23,125 bases of DNA, from NCBI GenBank assembly GCA_002420005.1, contig DIHE01000006.1, positions 1 through 23,125 on the forward strand, written 5' to 3'. Each line of letters opens with the position of its first letter. Position 1 is the stretch's first letter. Below, in pieces: positions 1 to 9,908 of the stretch. Made by a program: the position numbers and the translations under genes. Under the pieces are notes generated by a model. That model was given only the letters and a program-made list of their open reading frames with translations. It ran no database searches and was not told the origin of the DNA. Origin of the DNA: Holophagales bacterium UBA5704. GTDB lineage: Bacteria; Acidobacteriota; Thermoanaerobaculia; Multivoradales; UBA5704.

Positions 1-299
1 GGGGGCGGCGGCGGCGGTGCGACGAAGCGCCAGGGGTCGCGCCCGGGCACGTGCTCCCGCCGCACGGCGGTGAGCGTCGCGACCTGCAGCTCCTCGACGT
101 GGTCGACGGTCGCCTTGGCGGCGGTGCGCCGGCCGCCGGGAAGCTGGCGGATGATGGGGTTGCCCTCTTCGTCCACCGTGGCGGTCGCCGTCTTCGCGTC
201 CGCCTTGGCGCCGCCGCTTGAGGGACCGATCCAGGTCCACACCGCGAAGAGGGCGATGAAAGCGAGGATCCCCAGCAGCAGCTTGGTGCGGCTCTCCAT
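1..299 (-). CDS. PilP/GspC-like inner-membrane pilus/secretion protein (partial, C-terminus off the window)
   Basis: About 99 codons are visible. The protein starts MESRTKLLLGILAFIALFAV, giving one N-terminal membrane segment (about residues 6-24), followed by an Ala/Gly/Lys-rich linker and then the motif GRDPWRFVAPPPPP near residues 86-99. An N-terminal anchor plus an R-D-P-(F/W) motif before a proline-rich stretch is typical of PilP/GspC-type periplasmic connector proteins, which link the PilN/PilO inner-membrane complex to the outer-membrane secretin. Its position directly after PilO fits that role. The ATG shares one base with the PilO stop (TGATG), indicating translational coupling. The C-terminal domain that would decide between PilP and GspC is outside the window, so the family name is inferred mainly from order and motif. 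Confidence 0.6.
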   Translation of the reverse strand, partial: MESRTKLLLGILAFIALFAVWTWIGPSSGGAKADAKTATATVDEEGNPIIRQLPGGRRTAAKATVDHVEELQVATLTAVRREHVPGRDPWRFVAPPPPP

Positions 300-928
300 C
301 AGGCCTCCTCTTTCGCAGCCGTCGCCGGCTGCGCAGCCGGCTGTTGCGCACCCTCGTCCCCTGCTTCCTCTCCCTCGCCGGCAAAGAGGGTGGACAGGTG
401 GAGGCGGATCTGCAGCTCCGGTCCTTCGCTCTCGCCGGAGAGCGTCACATCGTCCAGCGTCAGGAACGAGTCCGACAGCTCCAGGAGGTTGATGAACTTG
501 CGCAGCTCCAGGTAGGTGCCGTCGACCGAGAAGGAGAACGACCGCTTGATCAGGCCGTACTCTTCGATCCGCTCTTCCGGATAGGTGATGGAGAGAGGGT
601 TGAGGCCGGCGGTCTGGGCGAGCTGCCGGACCTCGGCGGTGATTTTGGTGAGGCGCCGGCTGCGGGTGGAGAAACGCTCCTCGTAGAGCTCACGGATCTC
701 CACGTCGTTGCGCCGCGAGCGCTCGATGAGCTTTTCCAGGCGCGACCGCTGTGCGGCGAGCGGTGCGAGCTTCGCCTCCGTCTCCGCGAGGCGGGTCTCC
801 AGGGAGGCGACGCGGTCGGCGAAGCCGAACCGGTAGACCACGAACGCCGTGGCATTCGCCAGGAAGAACAGCAGCGCGGGCAGCCACACCCAGAGGCGCA
901 GGCGCCAGATCTCTGCACGGACCTTCAT
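299..928 (-). CDS. pilO: PilO-like (GspM-like) pilus/secretion assembly protein
   Basis: The product has 209 residues. There is a short cytoplasmic N-terminus, one membrane helix at about residues 11-31 (LRLWVWLPALLFFLANATAF), a charged coiled-coil-like stretch at about 38-80, and a periplasmic ferredoxin-like region at about 85-185 with alternating beta strands (SFSVDGTYLELRKFINLLEL is characteristic of PilO). The Glu/Ala-rich tail (about 187-209) looks disordered. PilO pairs with PilN in the inner-membrane alignment complex of type IV pili; the equivalent in type II secretion is GspM. The ATG overlaps the pilN stop as ATGA, which fixes the start. Length fits the family. Whether it serves a pilus or a type II secretion system cannot be decided from this protein. 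Confidence 0.85.
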   Translation of the reverse strand: MKVRAEIWRLRLWVWLPALLFFLANATAFVVYRFGFADRVASLETRLAETEAKLAPLAAQRSRLEKLIERSRRNDVEIRELYEERFSTRSRRLTKITAEVRQLAQTAGLNPLSITYPEERIEEYGLIKRSFSFSVDGTYLELRKFINLLELSDSFLTLDDVTLSGESEGPELQIRLHLSTLFAGEGEEAGDEGAQQPAAQPATAAKEEA

Positions 929-1587
929 CGGCCGGCTCCCGGTTCGGCAGGCGCCGGCGCTCCGGCCGGGGCTGCGGGCTCGGCGGGCGGGCTCTGGCGG
1001 TTGGGGAAGTAGGTCACCTGTACGTCGAAGGCCAGCACGTCGTCGCCCTCCTCGCGCGATTCCCGGGTGAAATCCGGGTTGGCGAAGGCGTCATGCTCGA
1101 ACATCCTGTTGACGAAGTCGAAGAACGCTTCGTCACTTTTCGCCTCGACCTGGAAGCTCAACTGGACGCGGCCGTCCGCCGGTCCCTCCTCCTCCACGCC
1201 GCGGCCCTTCTTGCGCAGCACCTTCGGGGTCAGACGGGTGAGGCGGACATCGTTGGGCAGCACCTGGGCGAAACGGTCGAACAGCAGGCTCCAGGAGAAC
1301 ACGCGCTCGCCGATCTTGAGGTTCAGGTACTGCACCTGCTTGTTCTGCTGCTCCAGATCGAGCAGCGCGAGCTTCTGCTCGAGATCGGCGACCGATTTCT
1401 GCTGGCGTTGGACATCCTGCTCCAGGCGCTCCAGGTCGGCCCGCTTCTCGGCCGAGCCGGACAGATAGCTCCAGAACAGCGACACGTTGCCGAACAGGAG
1501 GAGGGCGCCGAGAAACCACAGGAGAAGCGCGAGGCGCGTCACCGGCCGCGTGTTGACGAACGGCCGCCGGGCGAGGTTCAGGCTCAT
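925..1587 (-). CDS. pilN: PilN-like (GspL C-terminal-like) pilus/secretion assembly protein
   Basis: The product is 220 residues when started at MSLNLARRPFVNTRP, which is the classic PilN N-terminus (the SLNLxxRPFVN motif binds PilM). A longer in-frame start 48 bp upstream adds 16 residues but would lie inside pilM and is rejected; the chosen ATG overlaps the pilM stop as ATGA. There is one membrane helix at about residues 18-38, a coiled coil rich in Glu/Gln/Leu at about 45-85, and a periplasmic ferredoxin-like domain at about 90-195 followed by a Pro/Ala-rich tail. It is expected to form the PilM-PilN-PilO bridge between the cytoplasmic ATPase/platform and the periplasmic connector. Confidence 0.87.
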   Translation of the reverse strand: MSLNLARRPFVNTRPVTRLALLLWFLGALLLFGNVSLFWSYLSGSAEKRADLERLEQDVQRQQKSVADLEQKLALLDLEQQNKQVQYLNLKIGERVFSWSLLFDRFAQVLPNDVRLTRLTPKVLRKKGRGVEEEGPADGRVQLSFQVEAKSDEAFFDFVNRMFEHDAFANPDFTRESREEGDDVLAFDVQVTYFPNRQSPPAEPAAPAGAPAPAEPGAGR

Positions 1588-2535
1588 GCGACCTCCTGGC
1601 GGGCGGCCCCGAGCATCGGCGCGAGATCGCGCCACGACGGCACCGCGGTGTCCTCGGCGCGCAGCGGCGGCAAGGAGCGGCCGTCGAGCGGCACCGTGGC
1701 CTCCCCGAGCCCTTCGGACAGCAGGTCGACCCAGAGCGGCTCCTGGTCCGGCGCCGCCATGAGCAGCACGCGGCCGAGCGGCACGCCGGGGAGGTTCTCA
1801 TCCAGGAAGTTGCGGGTGAGCTTCAGGTCGCGCACGATCAGGCCGGTGCGTCCCACTTCCGGCGCGTTGCCGGCGAACCCCTTGTAGCGATGGAGGATCG
1901 GCTCGCCCGCGCGGGCGAAGACCAGGGTGTAGCCATGGTCTTCGACGAAGGTGAGGGCCACGATCTCCTCGCGGCGTCCTTCGAGGGCGGCGAGCAGCGA
2001 CAGGCTGGCGTTGGAGATCCAGCCGATGCGGACGTGGTGCGCCGCGAACGCCGCTTCGAGCTGCGCGAGGAGCTGCTCGATGGCGAAGCCGAGCAGAAGC
2101 CGGCGCGGCTCCTCCTGGCGCGGCAGGGGCGCCACCTCGGTGGCACCGACGCGCAGCTCGTCCACCCGGAAGGGCACCAGGCGGCGCAGCTTCCAGCGCA
2201 GCACCTCGTCGCGCTGATCGGCCGGGCGCGGCAGCTCGCCGCTCTCGGCGAACGCGACGCGCAGCCAGGCGTCGGGAATCACCAGCGAGGCGTTCTTGAC
2301 CCCTCCTTGGACGCCCTTGACCAGTTGGCCGACCAGGGCGGCGAAGGCCTCGGCATCGCGCAGGGGGCCGCCGAGCAGGCCGGCCTGGAAGGCGTCGTGC
2401 GGCAAGTCGGCGTTGCGGTAGCCGCGCACGCGGTAGCCCTGGCGGTCGCGCAGGATCTGCGCATAGCGCAGGCGCTCCGCGTCCAGGGAGAAGACGTGCG
2501 GCGGCAGCGGGATCGGCTCGAAGCCGAAGATCCCC

Positions 2536-4188
<1,653 letters not shown>

Positions 4189-4312
4189 CGAAGCGCTCCT
4201 CAAAACCTTCTAGATACAGCAGAAAGGACAGAAAAGTCCATCCCCCACCCGTCGAATCGCCGCCGGGTGCCTCTAACAAAGTGCGCGCCCGGCCGATTCC
4301 GGGACGCTCCGC
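4189..4312. other. Intergenic gap between gspF and gspE
   Basis: About 124 bp separate the gspF stop from the gspE start, the largest gap in an otherwise overlapping operon. On the minus strand it carries the gspE Shine-Dalgarno AGGAG and, further upstream, a small GGAC-TTTTCT-GTCC hairpin and an A/T-richer stretch with TATCTA preceded by TGGACT at an 18-nt spacing. That could be a weak internal promoter for gspE-pilMNOP. The match to consensus is poor and nothing else is recognisable here. Confidence 0.25.
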
Positions 4313-5530
4313 TCAGAACTTCGAGCTCCCCAGCAGCCCGAACAGGGGCAGGTAGATGGAGATCAGCAGGATCGCGATCATCACGCCCATGACGACGAGC
4401 ATCAGCGGCTCGATCAGGGAGAGGATGCGTTGCATGCGGGTCTCGATCTGCTCGTCGAGGAAGTCGGCGACGCTCCCCAGCATCTCGTCGAGCGAGCCGG
4501 TGGCCTCCCCCACCTTCACCATGTCGATCGCCATGTCGACGAAGACGCCGCTCTCTTCGAGGGCGGAATAGAAGGGCTTGCCCTCGCGCACGAGCTGGAT
4601 GGTCGGCTCCAGGCGGCTGCGCACGAACACGTTGCCCACCGAGGAGGCCGCGATCTCGAAGGCCGGCACGAGCGGAATGCCGCCGGCGAGCAGCGTGCCC
4701 AGCGACCGGCAGAACTCGGCGAGCGCGAAGCGGTGCAGCACCGGCCCGAGGAACAGCAGGCGCAGCTTGAAGCGGTCGATGGCCAGCCGGCCCGGCGAGG
4801 TCTCCCCCCATTTGTTGAAGATGTACGTCGCCGCGACGGTGCCCACCAGCAACACCGGCCAGTTGCGGCTGGCGAAGCTGGAGATGGCGAGCACGATCTG
4901 GGTGATCAGCGGCAGCTCGGCGTCCAGCTCGGAGAAGAAGCCCATGAACTTGGGGACGACGTAGATCGCCATGATGATCATCATGGCGATGGACAGCCCC
5001 ACCAGCACCGTCGGGTAGATCAGCGCCGAGATCACCTGCCGCCGCGCGTTGAGCAGCAGGCGCATGTAGCGGATGAAGCGGCGGATGACCTTCTCCAGCT
5101 CGCCGCTGCGCTCGCCGGCTTTCAAGGTGGACGGATAGAGGCGCGGAAACACGTCCCCGTACGAGGCGAAGGCTTCCGAGAGGTCGACGCCGCTCTTGAC
5201 CCGGTCGCGGACGTCGGTGAGGATGCCTTTGAAGTAAGCGTTGTGCATCCGCTCGAGCATCAGGTCGAGCGCCTGGAGCAGGGGGAGGCCGGCCTTGAGC
5301 AAGGCGGCCAGCTCCTGGTTCCAGATGACGAATTCTTCCGCGGAGACCTTCTTGCGGCGCAGGCTGAAGCTCGTCAGGCCGAGCTTGCGCGGGACGCCCC
5401 GGCGGCGGACATCGAAGAGATGGTAGCCACGCTTCGCCAGCTCGGTGCGCAGGGAGGCTTCGTCCCCGGCACTGATGGTCTCTTCCAGGACGCGGCCGTC
5501 CGGGGTCCCGACGCGACAGACGAACTGCAT
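4313..5530 (-). CDS. gspF: GspF/PilC-family inner-membrane platform protein
   Basis: The product has 405 residues, the usual length for the family. There is a short N-terminal cytoplasmic domain (MQFVCRVGTPDGRVLEETI) followed by two T2SSF repeats at about 67-190 and 271-395. Each contains the diagnostic pattern: F..(Q/E)LA.LL.AG.PL..AL in repeat 1 (residues 67-90) and F.RSLGTLLAGGIPLV.A in repeat 2 (273-290), plus KAGERSGEL (137-145) and KVGEATGSL (339-347). Membrane helices lie at about 169-192, 225-238 and 372-395. It anchors the GspE/PilB ATPase and passes pseudopilins or pilins into the growing fibre. It lies downstream of the secretin-domain lipoprotein with a 19-bp gap. No truncation is seen. 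Confidence 0.94.
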   Translation of the reverse strand: MQFVCRVGTPDGRVLEETISAGDEASLRTELAKRGYHLFDVRRRGVPRKLGLTSFSLRRKKVSAEEFVIWNQELAALLKAGLPLLQALDLMLERMHNAYFKGILTDVRDRVKSGVDLSEAFASYGDVFPRLYPSTLKAGERSGELEKVIRRFIRYMRLLLNARRQVISALIYPTVLVGLSIAMMIIMAIYVVPKFMGFFSELDAELPLITQIVLAISSFASRNWPVLLVGTVAATYIFNKWGETSPGRLAIDRFKLRLLFLGPVLHRFALAEFCRSLGTLLAGGIPLVPAFEIAASSVGNVFVRSRLEPTIQLVREGKPFYSALEESGVFVDMAIDMVKVGEATGSLDEMLGSVADFLDEQIETRMQRILSLIEPLMLVVMGVMIAILLISIYLPLFGLLGSSKF

Positions 5531-5549
5531 CCCGGGCGATCCTCTCCGC

Positions 5550-6308
5550 TCACTCCGCCCGCTGCGGCTGCCGCCGGCCGGGCTCGCCGCCGCGCAAGGT
5601 GAGGACCACCATCAGCGCCTCGGGGCTCGTCTCGCTGCGGGCCAGGCCCAGGCTGGTCGTCTTGTCGATCCGCAGGCTCAGGTTGGTATGGAGAAGGAGC
5701 TGCGGCGCGGTGCCGCGTCCGGGTCCCCGGGGCGCCGCGCGCCGCGCGATCTGGAAGTCGGTGAGCTGCACGCGGCCCGGCGGGACGAGGTTGCCGACGC
5801 GGAAGCTCACCTCGTAGTCGCCGCCCACCGCGTAGGTGACCGCCTGCCCCTCCTGCGAGGCGAGGAGCGCCTGGGCCTGGATCTCATAGACGTTGTAGGA
5901 GAGCAGGCCGCGCAGCCGGCGGGTCAGCTCGTCGGGCAGCTCGGAGCGGATCTCGTCCGGATCGCCGGAGCGCTGCGCCCGCACCATGTACAGCTCGAGG
6001 ACCAGCGGCTGCGGCGGATGGTCGTAGGCGCGCAGGATCGGCACGATCCGGGTGAGCGCCACCGGGGTGTCCCGGATGACCAGGGTGTTCGAGCCGGGCT
6101 GCAGCTCGACGGTGCCGCGCTGCGAGAGGAGGGGCGAGACCACGGGGAGCGCCTCGGTCGCCTTGCGGTGCTTCAGCGTGAAGGCATGAAGCTGCAGGTC
6201 GCCCGGGTTCCCGGACGGTCCCGGCTGGGCCGCGCAGGCGGCGGCCAGCAGGGTGAGGAGCGCGAAGCTCGCGGCGATGCGGTGGGAGGAGCGCATGGCG
6301 TCAGACAT
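5550..6308 (-). CDS. Exported protein with secretin-type N-domain, possible lipoprotein
   Basis: The product has 252 residues. An N-terminal export signal (SFALLTLLAAACAAQ) contains a possible lipobox Cys around residue 25, though AAAC is a weak match and signal peptidase I cleavage is also possible. Residues about 38-96 (LHAFTLKHRKATEALPVV... TLVIRDTPVALTRIVPIL) match the pattern of N0/N1 domains of secretins (GspD/PilQ) that line the periplasmic vestibule. The downstream half is unassigned beta-rich sequence, with no secretin pore domain and no room for one. The start is ambiguous: the ATG at 6308 overlaps the anti-sigma stop, and a second ATG lies at 6296. A role as accessory or pilotin-like partner of a secretin encoded elsewhere is inference from domain and context. 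Confidence 0.6.
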   Translation of the reverse strand: MSDAMRSSHRIAASFALLTLLAAACAAQPGPSGNPGDLQLHAFTLKHRKATEALPVVSPLLSQRGTVELQPGSNTLVIRDTPVALTRIVPILRAYDHPPQPLVLELYMVRAQRSGDPDEIRSELPDELTRRLRGLLSYNVYEIQAQALLASQEGQAVTYAVGGDYEVSFRVGNLVPPGRVQLTDFQIARRAAPRGPGRGTAPQLLLHTNLSLRIDKTTSLGLARSETSPEALMVVLTLRGGEPGRRQPQRAE

Positions 6309-6864
6309 CCAGGGACTCGTCCACGATCATCACCACGGACAGCTCTTCGCCGTCCATCTGGTAGATGCGGGCATCGGGCCGGTCGACGCCGTCCACGGTG
6401 GGAAGGTCGTCCTTGAAAGAAGCCTCCACCCCGGCGAACGGGCCGGCGGCAGGGACCGCGAAGATTTCAGGATGCAGGCGCGCCCGGCCGGAGGGCATGC
6501 CCGGCAGGGAGAAGACCGCCAGGGCGAGCGCCGCCGCGGCCGCCCAGCGCTGCCAGCTCCAGGAGGCGCGGCTCCGCCGGCTGGCCTCCTCGACCCGGCT
6601 CGCCGCCCGCATGGCGGCCACCGCGCGGCGCATCGCCTCGACGTCGGAGGCTTGCTGCGCCGGCGTCGGCTCGGCGACGCGGACCAGGCGGCGGAACACC
6701 AGGGTGGGGTCGGCGGCCAGCGCGTTGCGCCGGCACTGGGGGCAGCCCTTGTCGAAATGAGCCAGGGCCTCGCGCCACTGCGCCGGCTCCTCGCCCTGCG
6801 GATCGTTGCGCCAGGCGGCGAGAGCCGCCCACTCCGGGCAGGATGTCGCGGCCATTGAGGTCAT
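6301..6864 (-). CDS. Anti-sigma factor with N-terminal zinc-finger-like motif
   Basis: The product has 187 residues. Near the N-terminus are C9, H36 and C41-x2-C44, resembling the zf-HC2/ZAS anti-sigma domain, although His and the first Cys of the pair are separated by four residues rather than the usual three. A Trp/Arg-bounded membrane helix lies at about 104-122 (SWQRWAAAAALALAVFSLPG), leaving a C-terminal region of about 65 residues in the periplasm. Its ATG overlaps the sigma-factor stop as ATGA, the standard arrangement for a sigma/anti-sigma pair. It most likely holds the sigma factor at the membrane and releases it on an envelope signal. The inducing signal is not evident. Family assignment is by motif and position. 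Confidence 0.75.
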   Translation of the reverse strand: MTSMAATSCPEWAALAAWRNDPQGEEPAQWREALAHFDKGCPQCRRNALAADPTLVFRRLVRVAEPTPAQQASDVEAMRRAVAAMRAASRVEEASRRSRASWSWQRWAAAAALALAVFSLPGMPSGRARLHPEIFAVPAAGPFAGVEASFKDDLPTVDGVDRPDARIYQMDGEELSVVMIVDESLDV

Positions 6865-7517
6865 TGTGCCACCTCCTCGCCTTCGTCGAGGGCGAACCCG
6901 GCGGCATACTCCGGGTAGCGGCGCACCAGCTCGCGGCGCAGGTACTTGCGGGCATTGAACAGATGGTTGCGCACGGTCGACTCCTGGCAGCCGAGGATAC
7001 CGGCCACCTCGGGCGAGGAGAAACCTTCCATCTCGCGCAGCAGGAAGACCATGCGCTGCTTTTCGGAGAGACCGGCGGACAGCTCGCGGAAGATCGCCGC
7101 CACCTCGCCCTGCTGAAGGGTCGCGAGGTCGCGGCCGGCGCCGTTGTCGGCCACGTGGAGCATGTGCTGGCGCACCGGCTCGTGGCTGCGCTCGCGGCTC
7201 TTGCGCGACCGCAGGTGGTCGATCGCGAGATTGTTGGCGATCCGGTAGATCCAGGTATTGGGGCTCCAGCGTTCATCGAACTTGGTCCGGTTCTCCCAGA
7301 CCTTGAAGAAGGTGACCTGGACGACGTCGCGGGCTTCTTCGAGGTCGCCGAGGATGCGCTGGCAGAGCTGGATCAGGGGCTTGGTCTTGCGGCTGATCAG
7401 CTCGTTGAGCGCTCCCTCGTCGCCGTTGCGCAGTGCGAGCAGGACGTCCCGGTCGGAGCGCTCGGCCCAGGAGACGCTGTGACGGGTGGCGGAGTAGACG
7501 AGCTCTAGCATAGTCAT
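6861..7517 (-). CDS. ECF-family RNA polymerase sigma factor
   Basis: The product has 218 residues. Sigma region 2 lies at about 40-108: EARDVVQVTFFKVWENRTKF is the core-binding segment, and SPNTWIYRIANNLAIDHLRS is the -10 recognition helix. Region 4 lies at about 145-195: LSEKQRMVFLLREMEGFSSP followed by the helix-turn-helix VAGILGCQESTVRNHLFNARK, which recognises the -35. Regions 1.1 and 3 are absent, as expected for ECF/RpoE-type factors. Two starts two codons apart are possible (7517 and 7511). It is followed with an ATGA overlap by its likely anti-sigma factor and then by pilus/secretion genes, suggesting that this operon belongs to its regulon. The tail (ALDEGEEVAQ) is acidic. Confidence 0.93.
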   Translation of the reverse strand: MTMLELVYSATRHSVSWAERSDRDVLLALRNGDEGALNELISRKTKPLIQLCQRILGDLEEARDVVQVTFFKVWENRTKFDERWSPNTWIYRIANNLAIDHLRSRKSRERSHEPVRQHMLHVADNGAGRDLATLQQGEVAAIFRELSAGLSEKQRMVFLLREMEGFSSPEVAGILGCQESTVRNHLFNARKYLRRELVRRYPEYAAGFALDEGEEVAQ

Positions 7518-7574
7518 CGGGGTATACGGAGGCGCGCCGCTGGGCGTCTAGGGCCGATTATACTGCCCGCCGCC
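7518..7574. promoter_or_regulatory. Divergent promoter region between sigma factor and waaA
   Basis: This 57-bp gap separates the divergent sigma-factor and waaA starts. An A/T island at 7557-7564 (ATTATACT) reads TATAAT on the minus strand (7562-7557), about 40 nt upstream of the sigma ATG, and TATACT on the plus strand (7559-7564), 10 nt upstream of the waaA ATG. No good -35 element is seen for either direction. The plus-strand transcript would be almost leaderless, and waaA has no visible Shine-Dalgarno, which is compatible. A second TATAC palindrome lies at 7522-7527. Assignment is by eye only. Confidence 0.4.
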
Positions 7575-8861
7575 ATGAGATCGCTCTTCTGGGGACTCTA
7601 TCAGCTCGCCACCGCGGTTGCACTGGTCACCGCCGGCCCGTTCCTGCTCCTGCGCCGGGGGGCGCACTACCTCCCGACGCTCGCCGGGCGGCTGGGGCGG
7701 GGCCCAGGCGACGCGGTACCCGGCGGTCTCTGGCTGCACGCGGTCTCGGTCGGCGAGGCCGGCGTGGCCGCCACCCTGGCGCGCGCCCTGCCGGAGGGCC
7801 TCCCCCTGCTGGTCTCCACCGTCACCCCCACCGGCCAGGCGCGGGCGCAGGCGCTTTTTCTTCAGGCCCCCCCCGGTGGGCGCCCCGCCGCAGTGGCCTA
7901 TCTACCTTTTGATCTCGGCTTCGCGGTGCGCCGCTTCTTCGACCGCCATCGGCCGCGCGCCCTGGTCCTGGTGGAAGGGGACTACTGGCCGCTCGTCCTG
8001 CGCGAGGCGCGCCGCCGCGGCCTGCCGGTGGCGGTGGTGAACGGCCGGGTGGGCGACCGCAGCTTCGCCCGCCTGCGCCGCCTGCGCGGCCTCCTCGGGC
8101 CGCTGTTCGGCGGCGTCGACCGTTTCGGGGTGCAGACCGCGCTCGACCGCGACCGCCTCCTGGAGCTCGGCATCCCGGGGGAGCGGATCACGGTGACCGG
8201 CAACCTCAAGTACGAATCGCCGGAGCCGCCGCGCAAGCCGGAGCTCGAAGAGACCCTGCGCACCCTTGCCGCCGGGCGGCCGATCCTCCTCGCCGGCTCG
8301 ACCATGGCGGGGGAGGAGGAGCAGGTGCTGGACGCCCACGCCCGCGCCGGGGGAGGTGCGCGCGCCCTTCTCGTGCTGGCACCGCGCCACCCGGAGCGCT
8401 GGGATGCGGTCGCCGCGCTCCTCGCCGCCCGCGGCACGGCCGCCCTGCGCCGCAGCCGGCTGCCCGAAGACGCGCCGCCGCCGGACGTGCTCCTCCTCGA
8501 CAGCCTGGGCGAGCTCGCCGGCCTCTACCGGCTGGCCGCGGCGGCCTTCATCGGCGGCACGCTGGTCCCCACCGGCGGCCACAACCCGCTCGAAGCGGCG
8601 CGCTTCGCGGTGCCGGTCGTGGTCGGCCCGTCGATGCACAACTTCCGGGAGATGGCGGAGCAGTTCGACCGCACCGCCGCCTGGCGGCGCGCCGCGGACG
8701 CCGCCGCCCTCGGGTCGATCTGGGCGGAGTGGCTGGACGATCCCGCCGCCGCCCGCGCCCAGGGCGAGCGCGCCGCCCGTCTCATCGCAGAGAGCCGGGG
8801 CGCCCTGGAGCGGACCCTGCAGATGCTCGCCGGCCTTCTTCCCACCCCCTCCCACAGCTAG
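7575..8861 (+). CDS. waaA: 3-deoxy-D-manno-octulosonic acid (Kdo) transferase
   Basis: The product has 428 residues. It is a GT30-family glycosyltransferase that adds Kdo from CMP-Kdo to the lipid IVA precursor on the cytoplasmic face of the inner membrane. An N-terminal hydrophobic anchor covers about residues 8-26. WLHAVSVGEAG at 53-63 carries the catalytic Glu (E61); STVTPTG and YLPFD follow; the family ET.LWP motif appears as EGDYWP (from E134); VTGNLKYE lies at about 205-212. The C-terminal nucleotide-binding half has LLAGSTMAGEEE, LAPRHPER, LLLDSLGELAGLY and GGHNPLEAA (about 334-342). It heads a plus-strand lipid A operon followed 15 bp later by lpxK. Complete, of usual length. Whether it adds one or two Kdo residues cannot be told from sequence. 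Confidence 0.93.
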   Translation: MRSLFWGLYQLATAVALVTAGPFLLLRRGAHYLPTLAGRLGRGPGDAVPGGLWLHAVSVGEAGVAATLARALPEGLPLLVSTVTPTGQARAQALFLQAPPGGRPAAVAYLPFDLGFAVRRFFDRHRPRALVLVEGDYWPLVLREARRRGLPVAVVNGRVGDRSFARLRRLRGLLGPLFGGVDRFGVQTALDRDRLLELGIPGERITVTGNLKYESPEPPRKPELEETLRTLAAGRPILLAGSTMAGEEEQVLDAHARAGGGARALLVLAPRHPERWDAVAALLAARGTAALRRSRLPEDAPPPDVLLLDSLGELAGLYRLAAAAFIGGTLVPTGGHNPLEAARFAVPVVVGPSMHNFREMAEQFDRTAAWRRAADAAALGSIWAEWLDDPAAARAQGERAARLIAESRGALERTLQMLAGLLPTPSHS

Positions 8862-8876
8862 AATCTCCTTCATCGC

Positions 8877-9908
8877 ATGAATGCCCCTCCTCCTTCGCGC
8901 TCCCCCTGGCAGCTCTTCTACGAGGGGGCTCATGCCCTGCGCCGTCGCTGGTACGCGCCGCGGGCGGGTCACCTGCCGGTGCCGGTGGTCAGCGTGGGCA
9001 ACCTGCACTGGGGGGGCTCGGGCAAGACCCCGCTGGTCGCCGCGCTCGCCGCCCACCTGCGCGACCGTGGCCTCGCCGTGTGCATCCTGTCGCGCGGCTA
9101 CAAGAGCCGGGGGGAGGGCGTGCGGGTGGTGAGCGTGGGGACCGGTCCCCTGCTGGGGCCGCGGGTGGCCGGCGACGAGCCGGTCCTCCTGGCCGGCGAG
9201 CTGCCCGGCGTCGCCGTGGTGGTCGGCCCGGATCGCCGGCGGGCGGGCGAGCACGCCTGGCGGCGGCTCGATCCCCGCCCCGACCTCTTCCTTTTAGATG
9301 ACGGCTTCTCGCACCTCGCCCTGGCGCGCGATCTCGACCTCCTGGCGTTCCCGGCCGCGGACCCCTTCGCCGGGGGCCGCCTCGCCCCCTCCGGCCGCCT
9401 GCGCGAGCCGCTGGCCGCCGCCGCCCGCGCCCACGCGGTCCTCCTGACCGGGGAGGCCTCGCCGGAAGCCGGCCGCGCCCTCGCCGAGGCGCTGCGTCCC
9501 TACGGCTTCACCGGCCCGGGCTTCGCCGCCCCCATCCGCCCCGGCCGGCCGCGGCGGATCACCGGGGACCGTGCGGAGCTGGCGCCGGGGACCCGCGTCT
9601 TTCTGGTCTCCGCGGTGGCGCGGCCGGACTCCTTCACGGCGACCGTGCGCGCGCTCGGCCTGGAGATCACCGGCGAGCTGCGCTTCCCCGATCACCACGA
9701 GTATCCGCCGGCCAGCCTGGAGCGGATCACCGCCGGCTGGACGTCCGGGGGGGCCGAGGCGGTTCTGACCACTGCGAAAGACCGGGTCAAGCTGCTCGGC
9801 CGTCTCGACCTGCCGCTCGCCGAGCTCCCCATCCGCGCCGAGCCCGAGCCGGCCTTCCGCGAGTGGCTCGACGCGCAGGTGGACGCGCTGCGGGGGCCTC
9901 ACGCATGA
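8877..9908 (+). CDS. lpxK: Tetraacyldisaccharide 4'-kinase
   Basis: The product has 343 residues. LpxK phosphorylates the 4' position of the tetraacyldisaccharide-1-phosphate lipid A precursor to give lipid IVA. The P-loop VGNLHWGGSGKTP lies at about 40-52, followed by the LSRGYKSR motif (about 73-80), the lipid-kinase block GDEPVLLA, DLFLLDDGFSHLALARDLDL (about 135-155) and the late motif LTTAKDRVKL (about 298-307), all family signatures. The start ATG is the one giving MNAPPPSRSPWQLFYEGAHA, typical of the family N-terminus that lies on the membrane. No clear Shine-Dalgarno is seen. Its stop overlaps the next gene as ATGA. In the usual pathway LpxK acts before WaaA, so the three genes encode consecutive late steps. 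Confidence 0.95.
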   Translation: MNAPPPSRSPWQLFYEGAHALRRRWYAPRAGHLPVPVVSVGNLHWGGSGKTPLVAALAAHLRDRGLAVCILSRGYKSRGEGVRVVSVGTGPLLGPRVAGDEPVLLAGELPGVAVVVGPDRRRAGEHAWRRLDPRPDLFLLDDGFSHLALARDLDLLAFPAADPFAGGRLAPSGRLREPLAAAARAHAVLLTGEASPEAGRALAEALRPYGFTGPGFAAPIRPGRPRRITGDRAELAPGTRVFLVSAVARPDSFTATVRALGLEITGELRFPDHHEYPPASLERITAGWTSGGAEAVLTTAKDRVKLLGRLDLPLAELPIRAEPEPAFREWLDAQVDALRGPHA

